From NCBI GenBank assembly GCA_001275005.1, contig JWZX01002655.1, forward strand, positions 1 to 25,954: a stretch of 25,954 bases of DNA, read 5' to 3'. The stretch comes from Chrysochromulina tobinii (Eukaryota > Haptophyta > Prymnesiales > Chrysochromulinaceae). Positions 15,747-24,782 of this stretch are shown here, in pieces; within the stretch, counting starts at the first letter, position 1; the number at the start of each line of letters is the position of its first letter. The position numbers and the translations under genes were made by a program. Below the pieces are notes generated by a model that had not been told where the DNA came from, did no database searches, and worked only from the letters and a program-made list of their open reading frames with translations.

Positions 15747-18113
15747 TCACTTGAGGTCCTGAAGGAAGACGACGACGACTGTCGTGTTGTCGTCGGTGCC
15801 ACGGTCGAGCGCCTCGGTGAGCAGCCGTTTGGCGAGCATGTCGGGCGACTTGGCCGTGTGGTTACAGCAGTGAAGCACGCGCTCGGGCGACATGACATCC
15901 CATAGCCCGTCCGATGCGAGGATGATGGCCTTATCCACACTCGTGCGTTCAACCGTGTGGATCTCCGGCTCGGAGCTCAGACCGAGATGGCGCAGCGGAC
16001 GGTCGCCAATACAGCGCGTGACCTGGTGTGAACGGTGAATGGTCACGTGCATCTATCATAAGCAATCAGGGTTGGCAATCAGAGGCAATCAGAGGCCATC
16101 CGAGGCTCACTTGAATGATGCCACCCACTCGCATCTTGCCGTCCTTGGTGGTCGACACTGTCGCGCCCGCTGCCTCGACGCGCGCACGCTCCGCAGGCAA
16201 AGCGGCCGTGTGTTCCTGAGTCAGCCGGATGAGCTCCTCGCCGCGCCACAGATGACACTGGCAGTCGCCCGCGTTGGCGAGCCACACGCTGTGGGGAGTG
16301 CACACGGCTGCGAGGGCTGTGCAGCCCGAGTCGTCCGCACCGGCGCTGCGTAGGAAGCCTTCGTGCAGAGCGATGAAGGTGGCCTGCAGCGCCGTACCGG
16401 GCACCCTCGCCGCGAGGACGTGCTCCGGAATGCATGCTGGATCGCCTTCCTTATTAGGTGCGACCCGAGTCATCTCGATGGCATGCGTCCATTGATGAAG
16501 CAAGAGCTCGGGGAGGCACTTGCGGCAGAACTCGGCGCACGCATCGCCATTGTGCCTGCGTCATGGTGGCAGGACGTGAGGAGACGGGCACTCACGTGCA
16601 AGCAGGGGCTTCATCAGACGCCTGCAAGCAGGGGCTTCATCAGACGCCTGCAAGCAGGGGCTTCATCAGACGCCTGCAAGCAGGGGCTTCATCAGACGCA
16701 ATCCGCACACCCATCAAAGACAGCCGCGAGCGCCACGCCCGGGCGAGAGCAGAGCACATGACGATCCTCCATCCGATCGGCGCCTCGGCGCCCGGCGCTC
16801 GCCTCCCAACCGACACGCATCATTGGTGCACCTTCCTTATTAGGTGCACCACTCAAGCCGAGCAGGGAGCTCAGCCCATCGACGAAACCCAGCAGGTCAC
16901 TCAGGGCTGGCGCCGTGGCGGGCGCCATGGCGGGCGCCGTGTTGGGCACCGAGACGGGCGCCGTGACGGGTGCGGCGGAGGTAGGATCTCCAGCGGCCTT
17001 GGCGGCCGCATGCAAGTCTGATTCGTGCGCCATTGGTACCAGAAAAGGCAAGTCCGCTCGCGAGGCTGTTCCCCACAGCCCGAGCGCCACCGACAGCGCA
17101 ACGTCGAGCGAGCTCAGAATCTCGGGCAATGTCGGCCGAGATCCCGGGTCATTGGACCAGCAGCGCGCCGCCAGCGCCGCCGCCGCGTCAAGCGCGGGCG
17201 CGGCCTTGTCCGGTGCAGCTCCACCCACGCCGACACCAAATGACGAGCGCTGCGCTGGGCGCAGGCCTTCGGCGGTGATAGCCGCCGTGAGTAAGTCGTG
17301 ATTGTACCTGAGATGGCACTCGTTGGCCATCAGTGGCCATCAGCGACCATCAACGACCATCAGCGGCCATCAGTGGCCATCAGTGGGCCTCACGCACCGT
17401 GCCTCGAGGATGGTGTGAAGCTGCACTTGCTCCGTCATGGCGTCCGAATACGGTACCGTCTGCGTGAGCACCTCGTTCAGCGCGATGCCGAAGGAGTAGA
17501 CGTCGCACGCGCGGGTGTAGGCGGCGCCACGCACTGAGCGGAGCAGCTCGGGCGCCATGTACGGCAGCGTGCCCACCACGAACTGCTTGAAGAACCCACC
17601 CGTGGGCCTTGCTTGCGTGGTGATGTCCGCTGTGATGAGCGCTTCGGATTCGGCGGCGTTGAGGTCGGCGAGCACGGCACGCCCACCCTCGTCCACGAGC
17701 ACATTGTCCGTCTTGACGTCGCGGTGCAGCACGCCGCACGCGTGCAGATGCGCAAGCGCTCCAACCACGTCGTGGCAGATGGCTAGCTTTGCCGCCCCGG
17801 TGAGCGTGCGACCGGATGCGTGGAGCAGGCTGAAGAGGCTTCCGCGCGCATAGACTGGCAGCACGAGCGCATAGACTGGCGGCGACCGCACCAGCCCATA
17901 CGGGCAGACGAGATTCTCGTGTCGGCACATCTCCAAGAACCCAACCTCCTTCTCGAAGCGCTTCATGTCGCCGGGGCACGTGATTTTCGTGCGTTTGATG
18001 ACGACCTCCGCACCGGTGTCGTTGTGCGTCGTGATGTAGACGTCCGAGGAGCCGGAGGCGTGCAATGTGCGAACGCGCGTGCGCGTGAACGTGGAGAAGT
18101 CGACCTGCTTCAT
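15747..18113 (-). CDS. Protein kinase - PP2C phosphatase fusion
   Basis: Exons 18113-17398, 17307-16711, 16555-16111 and 16022-15747 join in frame into 677 residues. The kinase spans about 15-306: HASGSSDVY for the glycine loop, lysine in VVIKRTK (40), HRDVKTDN (130-137), DLN in place of DFG (150), GTLPYMAPELL, DVYSFGIALNE and RCWSNDPGSRPTLPEILSSL. A Pro/Ala/Val linker runs to about 395. The PP2C domain spans about 401-677: ADRMEDRH, AVFDGHNGDACAEF across a splice, DDSGCTA, ANAGDC, GGIIQVTRCIGDR across a splice, ILASDGLWDVMS and DRGTDDNTTVVVV. All metal-binding acidic residues of the phosphatase are present, so it looks active; the kinase keeps the DFG Asp but has lost Phe and Gly. Plants have a comparable kinase/PP2C fusion. 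One protein would add and remove phosphate. The upstream frame is open without ATG, so a 5' exon is possible. Confidence 0.85.
16023..16110 (-). other. Kinase-PP2C intron 3
   Basis: 88 nt, ATTCAA|GTGAGCC to CACACCAG|GTCACG. It begins with CTCGGATGGCCTCTGATTGCC-type units near the donor. Splicing yields GGIIQVTRCIGD, the conserved PP2C segment. No clear exon copy. Confidence 0.85.
16556..16710 (-). repeat. Kinase-PP2C intron 2 with 26-bp array
   Basis: 155 nt, GATGG|GTGTGCGG to GACGCAG|GCACAATGG. Splicing restores FDGHNGDACAEF. Four 26-bp units (plus-strand starts 16598, 16624, 16650, 16676; GCAAGCAGGGGCTTCATCAG + ACGCCT) fill the donor-side half. On the minus strand each unit reads CTGATGAAGCCCCTGCTTGC, and CAGG follows in three of the four, an acceptor-like site. 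Confidence 0.85.
17308..17397 (-). repeat. Kinase-PP2C intron 1 with 10-bp array
   Basis: 90 nt, GCACG|GTGCGTGAGG to CCATCTCAG|GTACAATC. The interior is about six CTGATGGCCA units. Splicing restores LEARYNHDLLTAAI in the kinase C-lobe. Confidence 0.85.
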
Positions 18114-18267
18114 GGCGTCAGCAAGCGCCTCTCCCAAATTCAGACCGGAAACTTGTTTCGGGACGAATCGGCAAAAAGGCGGCCTTTCGGCCTCTGACGT
18201 GCGCGAACTGCTCGCGCCCCGACTGGCAGCAGCACCCTCGGACTGTCCCAGCTCGCCGTCCAGGACA
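18114..18267. promoter_or_regulatory. Compact divergent promoter region
   Basis: 154 bp between the kinase-PP2C ATG (minus) and the proline-rich protein 1 ATG (plus). The last ~40 bp resemble the bases just before the ATG of proline-rich protein 2 (AGCA.CCTCGGAC...CCAGGAC.ATG), so part of the promoter or 5' UTR was duplicated with the gene. Confidence 0.45.
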
Positions 18268-18848
18268 ATGCGCGTTGTCGTTGCAGTGCTCTGCCTCTTG
18301 AGCCTGGCAACGGCCTCTGAGGTGGAGGTGGTGGATGTGGTGGAGGTGGTGGAGGAGGTGGAGGTGCTCTCGCATCCGCAGCCGCCGCCTCCTCCCCCGC
18401 CGCCGTCGCCGTCGCCACCTCCTCCCCCCCCTCCCCGCCGCCGCCGCCTTCCCTGCCGCCTCCGCCATCGCCTCTGCCGTCTTCGCCGCCTCCTCCCCCA
18501 CCGTCGCCGCCTCCACCATCGCCGCCTGCACCGCCGAGTCCGTCGCCGCCACCACCGATGCCACCGCCCCGGCCGCCGCCGTCTCCGCCGCCACCGCAGA
18601 CGCCGCCTCCGTCGCCGCCGCTTCCGCCCGCCGCGCCGTTGTCCGGCCCGAGATTACTGTTCGCCATCTTCCGAGAAATGATCAGAGATACCGTCTCCTC
18701 GCCGTTGTTTGCGAGCCTCTTCAACTTTCTGCTCCGCGCCGTGTACCTGGTCGGCAGTTGCCTCGGGATCTACCTGCTCTTCGCATGCGTCTGCGCATGC
18801 CGATACAGTGGAGCCCCACCGCTTCCAACGACTCGACGAGAAGCGTGA
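18268..18848 (+). CDS. Proline-rich membrane-anchored protein 1 (frame break)
   Basis: ATG 18268 gives MRVVVAVLCLLSLATA, a clear signal peptide, then an acidic segment and a Pro/Ser tract. In that frame the tract turns into RRRRLPCRLRHR, while another frame continues PPPSLPPPPSPLPSSPPPPP from about 18425 to a C-terminal FNFLLRAVYLVGSCLGIYLL anchor, FACVCACRYSG and stop at 18848. The change sits by a run of eight C at 18424-18431; one missing base there would explain it. Without it the protein would be about 190 residues: a hydroxyproline-rich, extensin/pherophorin-like surface protein with a Cys-rich short cytosolic tail. The break may be a sequencing error, a true mutation or a missed intron. 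It is the paralogue of the gene at 19343. Confidence 0.6.
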
Positions 18849-19342
18849 GCTGCATCTCAGCGCGTGAGATACAAGATGCAACGACGCCGCTCACCGCCCA
18901 CCGCCACCCCGCCGGCACCGCCGGTTAGAGCAACGTGTCCCGAGCAGCGTCCGCGGCGGTTAAGTGTGCCCGCGGCTTGCATGCACGCGCCGCGTGAATG
19001 CGGTGAAGGAGGTCAATGAACCGCAGACGCGGAGCGCAGTGGTGTTTGTCAATGCACCCACCGGCGGGTGATAGATCGGCCTCAGCATACGTGCCGTCCT
19101 CTTTTCGTAGTATGTGGGGTTTTCGGGTTTTCAAGTTGATTCTTCAGCTCGTCAAAAGAACGTCTTTATCGTCCCTTTTTGGTTTCGCGTCGTCTCCAGG
19201 CACGATCGGATTGCCCTTCCATGAAGGACATTCGGTGCGGCCCGGGGAGTGCATCGCTGCGAAGACGCCGTTGACGTCACAAGCAGGCGGCACCCTGACC
19301 GTCAGAAGCATCCTCGGACGGCCCAGGTAGTCGGCCAGGACG
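18849..19342. other. Spacer between the two proline-rich genes
   Basis: 494 bp. Near 18890-18925 it has CACCGCCCACCGCCACCCC and GGCACCGCCGGTTAGA, which resemble bases after the second gene (about 20999-21045), so the duplication unit went past the stop codon. The right end carries the upstream segment shared with gene 1. No gene is seen. Confidence 0.5.
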
Positions 19343-20889
19343 ATGCGCGTTGACGTCACGTTGCTCTGCCTACGGAGCCTGCCAACGGCTTGGCCACTGT
19401 TGCACATTCATGACGCGCCGCCGCCGCAAATACCGCCGTCGCCACCGCCGATATCGCCGCCGCCGCCGCCGTCACCACTACCGCCGCCGCCGCCGCCGTC
19501 ACTGTCGCCGCTACCACCGCCACTATCACCGCCGCCGCCGCCGCCATCGCCACTTCCGCCGCCTCCACCTTCGCCTCCACCGCCCGCACCACCTCCTCCT
19601 CCCCCGCCATCCCCGCTGCCGCCACCGCTATCACCGCCCTTTCCACCGCCGCCGATGGATTGTCGCCTCGGCGTGGCAGTGGCGGCAACCCGGCACGGGT
19701 GGGAGGCCCAAGAGAATTTCAACCTAGAAATCCGAATCGCAGAATGGTGGGCACAGATCATGCTGGTGATGACCTTTGATCCATCAGTTGACGTGTCTAT
19801 ACTACCGGGCACCAGGATCGAAGGTGGAGTGGCCAAGAACGAGACAGCTCCGAATGAGCTCAGGTTTGTGCTCGGCCCATCCCCGAAGACCCGCAGCGGC
19901 CGCGGGGGCCTCTTGGCAGCCACCGTCCACAGTAACAAGGACCTAACCCGAGTGGGCTCGGGCTTGTTCGTATCTTGCGAGGGTGTGTTCGCTCCCGGTC
20001 CGCCTCCACCGCGACCGCCCTCGCAACCGCCGCCGTCACTACCACCACATCCACCACCGCCGAGCTCAACACCATCGCCTCCACCGCCGTTGCCGCCGCC
20101 TTCACCTACACCACCCGTACCTCCCCCGTCGTTGCCGACCCCTTTCCCGCCACCTCCATCGCCGCCACCGCCGTCTTGGCTGCCTTCTCCGCCGCCATTA
20201 TCTCCACCGTCGACACCACCCTCATCGCCTCCTCCGCCGCTGCCACCCTCGTCGCCACCTCCTGTGCCACCACTACCCTCGTCGCCACCTCCTGTGCCAC
20301 CACCATCCCTCACCGCCATCACCATCGCCTCCACCTACACCGCCGCCCTCGCCGTCGCCTCCTCCTCCGCCGTCGCCGTCGCCGCCACCTCCTGTACCAC
20401 CGCCACCCTCCCCGCCACCTCCTGTACCACCACCACCCTTGCCGCCGCCACCCTCGCCACCGCCCTCGCCTCCACCACCCTCACACCCCCTCACCACCTC
20501 CGCCTTCACCGCCACCCTTGCCGCCGCCACCCTCTCCGCCGCCGCGGCCGCCGCTACCGCCACCCTCGCCGCCGCTGCCCTCACCGCCACCACCATCACC
20601 CCCGCCTACACAGCCCCCCCACCCGCCCGTCTTGCCGACGCGTCTTGTAGACAGCATGCAAGTGCTGGTGCCCGTCCTCGGACTCCTCGATTGGTCGTCC
20701 TTCCTCCCGGGCATATTCGACTTTGTGCTCAACGTCTTGTACGCGAGCTTCATTGCTGGCCTTTTGTGCCTCGCATGCGTCTGCGCCTGCCATGGCTCCT
20801 GCCGGCACACGCCCTATGAGGAGCTCAAAGAGCGTAAAGAGGCACCTGTGGGGAGTGGGGCGAGGCGCCGTGGCGAGCTCAAAGCGTAA
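19343..20889 (+). CDS. Proline-rich membrane-anchored protein 2 (two frame breaks)
   Basis: ATG 19343 gives MRVDVTLLCLRSLPTA, a weaker signal peptide than the paralogue, then a Pro/Ser tract to residue ~104. A 115-residue domain follows (105-218: WEAQENFNLEIRIAEWWAQI, FDPSVDVSILPGTRIEGG, LLAATVHSNKDL, ending FVSCEGVF) that looks beta-rich, perhaps carbohydrate-binding, but I do not recognise it. A second Pro tract then changes frame near 20310 and near 20490; only the third frame reaches the C-terminal PGIFDFVLNVLYASFIAGLL anchor and CLACVCACHGSC. Both breaks would be explained by one extra base each. The protein would be about 515 residues. The stop at 20887 comes from a 2-bp loss in a tandem repeat. 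Status as intact gene or pseudogene is open. Confidence 0.55.
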
Positions 20890-20926
20890 AGAGGCACCTG
20901 TGGGGAGAGGGGCGAGGCGCCGTGGC
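20821..20926 (+). repeat. 54-bp tandem duplication creating the stop codon
   Basis: The unit starting GAGCTCAAAGAGCGTAAAGA runs 20821-20874. A second copy, 20875-20926, lacks the bases AG (GAGCTCAAAGCGTAAAGA), which shifts GCG TAA into frame and ends the protein. A third start GAGCTCAAAGAGG follows at 20927. Confidence 0.9.
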
Positions 20927-22036
20927 GAGCTCAAAGAGGACCGCGCGGCGGGGCTCGCGTGAGGAGGAGGGGTGGGGGACCGGGAGGGGGGGGCGCTGCC
21001 CACCGCCCACCCCACCGACACCTCAACCGGCACCGCCGGCTCGACTGCCAGCCCGGGGACAAGGTCGCAAAACAGCTGCTGTTTTGCGTCCATCGGTACC
21101 GTAGTACTTAGGGATCGCCCTAGGATCCGGGTACGGTTAGAGTACTCTAGGGAACCTACCTCGGTGGGGGCGTGCGCCCTATGCCGGGGCTCTCAGCAGG
21201 TCTCAGCGCAGCAGGATCGATCAGCAGGGCCCGTCAGTGGACTCCGAGCGACAGGGAGCGGTCAGCCCTGCTCGCAGACACAGTCCACAGTGGCCGCCCG
21301 CTCGTGTCCACGTCGACCCGTCGTCACCTCTTTGCTAATCTTTCAATGCCGGTTTGTGCCGTGAAAAACAGCATGCGCTTTAAAAGATAAAACTCAGTCC
21401 ATATTACCATATTCGATGGTGCTAGTTCGCACTTCTCACTTGACTCTTCACAGGACACAGCCGCCGTCCATTGCGTCCCAAACAACGGTACTATCGCGAG
21501 GGTCGTCCGGCGGGTACAGCTGCTGTACACCTGTACTTCTAATCAGTAGTGAGTAGACTCCTAAAGTACAGGTTACACCACAGCTCGGTTGCTGTCCGAT
21601 GAATACCGTAGAGGCTTGCCCGTTGCCGTTCGTATTGTCTTTTTAACCGGGCCCGCCCGCGCCGCCCCGCGGCCATGCCGCGCCGGCCGCCGCCCGGCCC
21701 GCCCCCGCGTCCCCGTCCCGGACGGCGCGGGACTCGCGCACGGATGCGCAGCAAACCACCGCCACGATTTATATGCCTGGGTACCCCTTCGCCACGTGTG
21801 CGCTGCCGTCAGGCGTGTTTTCGCTACACGTGTATACTCGAGGACTTACGGGGGTCGCACACGTCAGCAACCAGCCATGAGCCAACCACGCGGCCTACCA
21901 GCGATCGGATCCGATCGTCGCATCTAGTCTGTTCAGCTATCACCTCACTTAGCTCTTAGGGGGGCACGTCAACCCGAAGGGGACACCGCGCGCTAGGTAT
22001 GGGTCTGGTCCCCAAATGCAACCCTTCCAACCCGAC
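20890..22036. other. Spacer between convergent genes
   Basis: 1.15 kb between proline-rich gene 2 and the first GT25-like gene. The left part has a remnant of coding frame up to 20962 and sequence related to the flank of the paralogue. 21650-21730 is extremely G+C-rich (CCCGGCCCGCCCCCGCGTCC). 21350-21450 is AT-richer. The ORFs here show no domain. Confidence 0.5.
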
Positions 22037-22981
22037 TCAACCCCCATCTGGGCCGACTGCATGGCCGACTGTTTCTGTCTTCTCGACTTTCCACATGGCC
22101 GCCACGAACGGGTAGCGCTTGATATAGAACTGTCGCGGCTGCCGCCCACTCTCGAGATACGAGTCGGAGAGCATGTGGTCGATGCGCATCACAATGGGAA
22201 AGCTGTTGAGAATGTGCCTGGCACCCTGCGCAGACACCACTTCGCCACACGCTGCCATCAAGCCCACCTCTCGGATCATTGCCCCCTTCTCGTAAAGATG
22301 GTAGCGGTCTGCCTCTTTTGGTAACGGCAAAAGGTCCCACCCGTTCTCCGAGAAGCTGCATGCGTAGAGAACCGTGAAATCAGCCTTTAACTCCCGAAGA
22401 GCCCGGTTCACGAAGTGGGAGTACTCCCAGCGCACTCTGACGTCATCCTCGAACACCAGCGCGGCCTCGAGGTTGCGAACGACCGTCATATCGTAAAGGG
22501 CTACGAAGAGCTTGAGCGTGGCCGAGAGTCCTCTGCGATGTAAGGTACCCGCGACATTGCTCACGTTGCTGCTTCTATCTCCGTGTGCGTCGTAAAAATA
22601 CTGCGTGAGCTTCCATGGGTGTCCAGGTATTGCTCTCGGAGTGGCTGGTACGACGCAGCACATGACACCCTCGTCGATCTTCTCCGCGTCAAAAGAACGC
22701 ACGACGCTCACTGGGACTCCGAGCTGTGGAAGCTGCATGCGTTGAAACTCCATTCGCCCTCGGTTATTAGTGTAGTGGATGAGATATGCGCGGCCGACGT
22801 TCATGGGTGGATACGAGCTGGATCCATTAGGAGGCAGGAGTTCCACTTGGTCCGCGCCTTGCCTCAAGTAGGCATGTGCACAGTCAGGCAAATGCACAGC
22901 AGTGAGTGGATTGCACGTACTGGCTCTCGTTCCACACAGAACGGCAAGCAGCATCAGCCGCGGCTTCTGCCCCCGAGTCAT
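22037..22981 (-). CDS. GT25-like glycosyltransferase 1
   Basis: A single exon of 314 residues from ATG 22981. The N-terminus MTRGQKPRLMLLAVLCGTRA is signal-like. NVGRAYLIHYTNNRGRMEFQ (61-80) and VVRSFDAEKID match the start of GT25 domains (acceptor-side loop and the 'DA' motif). LSATLKLFVALYDM (152-165) precedes LEAALVFEDDVRV with the metal-binding EDD at 178-180. GEVVSAQGARHILNSFPIVM and RIDHMLSD match the later G(A/S)YxxxxxGA and xDxxL blocks. GT25 enzymes transfer sugars, often galactose from UDP-galactose, in bacterial lipopolysaccharide or to collagen hydroxylysine. Here the acceptor is unknown. It sits 104 bp downstream of a second GT25-like gene on the same strand, but the two are divergent in sequence. 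Confidence 0.75.
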   Translation of the reverse strand: MTRGQKPRLMLLAVLCGTRASTCNPLTAVHLPDCAHAYLRQGADQVELLPPNGSSSYPPMNVGRAYLIHYTNNRGRMEFQRMQLPQLGVPVSVVRSFDAEKIDEGVMCCVVPATPRAIPGHPWKLTQYFYDAHGDRSSNVSNVAGTLHRRGLSATLKLFVALYDMTVVRNLEAALVFEDDVRVRWEYSHFVNRALRELKADFTVLYACSFSENGWDLLPLPKEADRYHLYEKGAMIREVGLMAACGEVVSAQGARHILNSFPIVMRIDHMLSDSYLESGRQPRQFYIKRYPFVAAMWKVEKTETVGHAVGPDGG

Positions 22982-23085
22982 CGCTCGCCGGGGTCGGTCG
23001 GGCGAAGTTGTGTATACCGGCTCATTTCACGCGGGGGGACCCCCTTTACAATTGTATCCGATCGAGTACTTTACCGGCATTACAG

Positions 23086-24063
23086 TCAAATGGAAAGCAA
23101 GTGGGTGCCCCCGCTGATGTTCTGGTTCTGGCCAAAGAACCAGCGTCCGGGACCGTATTGGCCGCTGGGTGCTCGCAGCTCGAAAGTGGCTTTCGGGCCG
23201 CTACCCATGCACTGTGGCGTCAAGCAGGATATAGCGACGTCAGCTGGTGCGTACACTGGATGGGTCATCATCAACCTCGCCCCACGCGCAAAGATTATGT
23301 AGCCGGCCGCCGAGATGATAACCGGATACTCCGAGTTGTTTTCAAGCCTCCGGTAGATGGTTGGGCCATCCGGAATGTGGACGGCTTCCGCTGACGGCTG
23401 CACTGGGCGGAACGCGGCACCGGCCAGGGAAAAGGTTCCCATATTATTCCTGTAGGCCGAAAGCCAGAAAATGCTCGCATCGCAAGGAACGTGATAGGCA
23501 GCCAGTTGCCTCCAAAGACTTGCAGGTACCATTGCGTCATCCTCCAGCACCAACGCGGCTGGAAGGTCCCGATGCACGACATCGAAATAGGCGAGGGCAT
23601 GCTTCAACGAGAGACTCAAGGTCCCATTGGACAATTCTTCAGGAATCCCGCGAAGATCCATCCGAAAGTAGCGGGGATGCACGCACATTCGTTCCTCAGC
23701 TGAAAGTGCTGCCACGTCCTCACGGTTCGCGCACTCAATAAATGTGACACTTGGCGAACCGAGCGCTGCGAGCCGGCGCTCGAGCGCTTCCATACGCTCG
23801 CGAAGGCGCACCGGAACGACCGTCGCGTATATCGGAAGGTAGAAAGACTGATGTACATCGCCGCGCGCGAGGTTGGTACGGCGCATGCATCCACTCGGAC
23901 GGTTAGTCAGTGCATGCAGCGTGCTGGTAAAGCAGTGATCTCGCGGATGCTCAGCATCTTTCACGGCGATTGAGTGCCTCGTCGCTCGCCTGGATCTCAT
24001 AGTGCTGTGATTGCTCGAGAGCAATGGCTGCAAGCAAACCGAATCATGCACATCTATGTCCAT
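23086..24063 (-). CDS. GT25-like glycosyltransferase 2
   Basis: A single exon of 325 residues from ATG 24063; ATG 23997 (MRSRRATRH) is another possible start, since the first 60 residues look non-conserved. YLPIYATVVPVRLRERMEAL (75-94) is the opening GT25 strand, and LSLSLKHALAYFDVVHRDLP (149-168) leads into AALVLEDDAMV with EDD at 174-176. AAGYIIFARGARLMM and APADVAIS match the later family blocks. The tail WFFGQNQNISGGTHL is a typical 'qn...s...' C-terminal segment. The role is as for its neighbour: sugar transfer in the secretory pathway, acceptor unknown. There is no clear signal peptide from either start, so an upstream exon is possible. Head-to-tail with glycosyltransferase 1. Confidence 0.72.
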   Translation of the reverse strand: MDIDVHDSVCLQPLLSSNHSTMRSRRATRHSIAVKDAEHPRDHCFTSTLHALTNRPSGCMRRTNLARGDVHQSFYLPIYATVVPVRLRERMEALERRLAALGSPSVTFIECANREDVAALSAEERMCVHPRYFRMDLRGIPEELSNGTLSLSLKHALAYFDVVHRDLPAALVLEDDAMVPASLWRQLAAYHVPCDASIFWLSAYRNNMGTFSLAGAAFRPVQPSAEAVHIPDGPTIYRRLENNSEYPVIISAAGYIIFARGARLMMTHPVYAPADVAISCLTPQCMGSGPKATFELRAPSGQYGPGRWFFGQNQNISGGTHLLSI

Positions 24064-24782
24064 GGTCCAGTGTATGCGTGCGCGAATGGTGGGTTTTCAC
24101 GTGAACAGGTGCGACGAGATTTGGTTTGGCGGCCGGCTGCAGGAGTTGACGTTTGTACTGTACAAGGTGCCGGCTCGGCATGCGGCGCTCAAGATCCACG
24201 AAGTGCACATATAACATACATGTATCGCGGGCCGCCCTCGCCGCAATTTACCCGTCTGCCGCGCGGGGCCGGGAGCCGTCGGCTACCCGATCGGTACACC
24301 ACAAAAATCCAGGATCCAGGTAGTTGGAGGTAGAGGTGCACAGTCTGGCTCTGGTCTCTAGAACTAGATTTTGCGTGTAGGCATTGCGTGTAGGCACGTG
24401 ATATTTATTTCATCGGACCCGAACGCCGCCCTCTACTGGTAGCGCGCTCGAGGCCGGCTACGGGCCCTGTACACGGCGCTACACATGTGCAGCGCGGACG
24501 ATATGTGCAGTAGTTAGCGTTAAGCGTTGCGCCCGCCGCAGCGGAAGCGCCGCGCTGGGGCGCTGGTCGCAAACGCGCGGAAACAGGCCGGGTCGGAGGG
24601 GGCCCTTATACACCTGAAACGAATAGAAAAGAACACAGAGATGAGACCACACTCGCCTTTGGGTCAAGGACCTCCTAGGCAACATATTGCAGGTGTCGGT
24701 CGGATACGTTTACACACGTGCGGCACCCGATGACCCGAACAGCCGAACCCGAACCCCGTGCCCGAAATCGTCCTCAGTCGAC
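24064..24782. other. Spacer upstream of the GT25 pair
   Basis: 719 bp between glycosyltransferase 2 and the stop of the next minus-strand gene. It contains AT-rich ACATATAACATACATGTAT near 24210, TGATATTTATTTCATC near 24400, and a direct repeat GCGTGTAGGCA twice at about 24374-24397. It should include the promoter of glycosyltransferase 2. No ORF with a domain was found. Confidence 0.45.

Noticed and set aside
16023-17397. Exon copies in the three kinase-PP2C introns
   Set aside because: Donor-side and exon-start sequences agree only at GT and scattered bases. These introns share the CTGAT units but not the exon-copy feature.
19408-20334. 308-residue Gly-rich minus-strand frame
   Set aside because: It is the reverse complement of the proline tracts (CCN to GGN). 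Signal peptide and anchor are on the plus strand.
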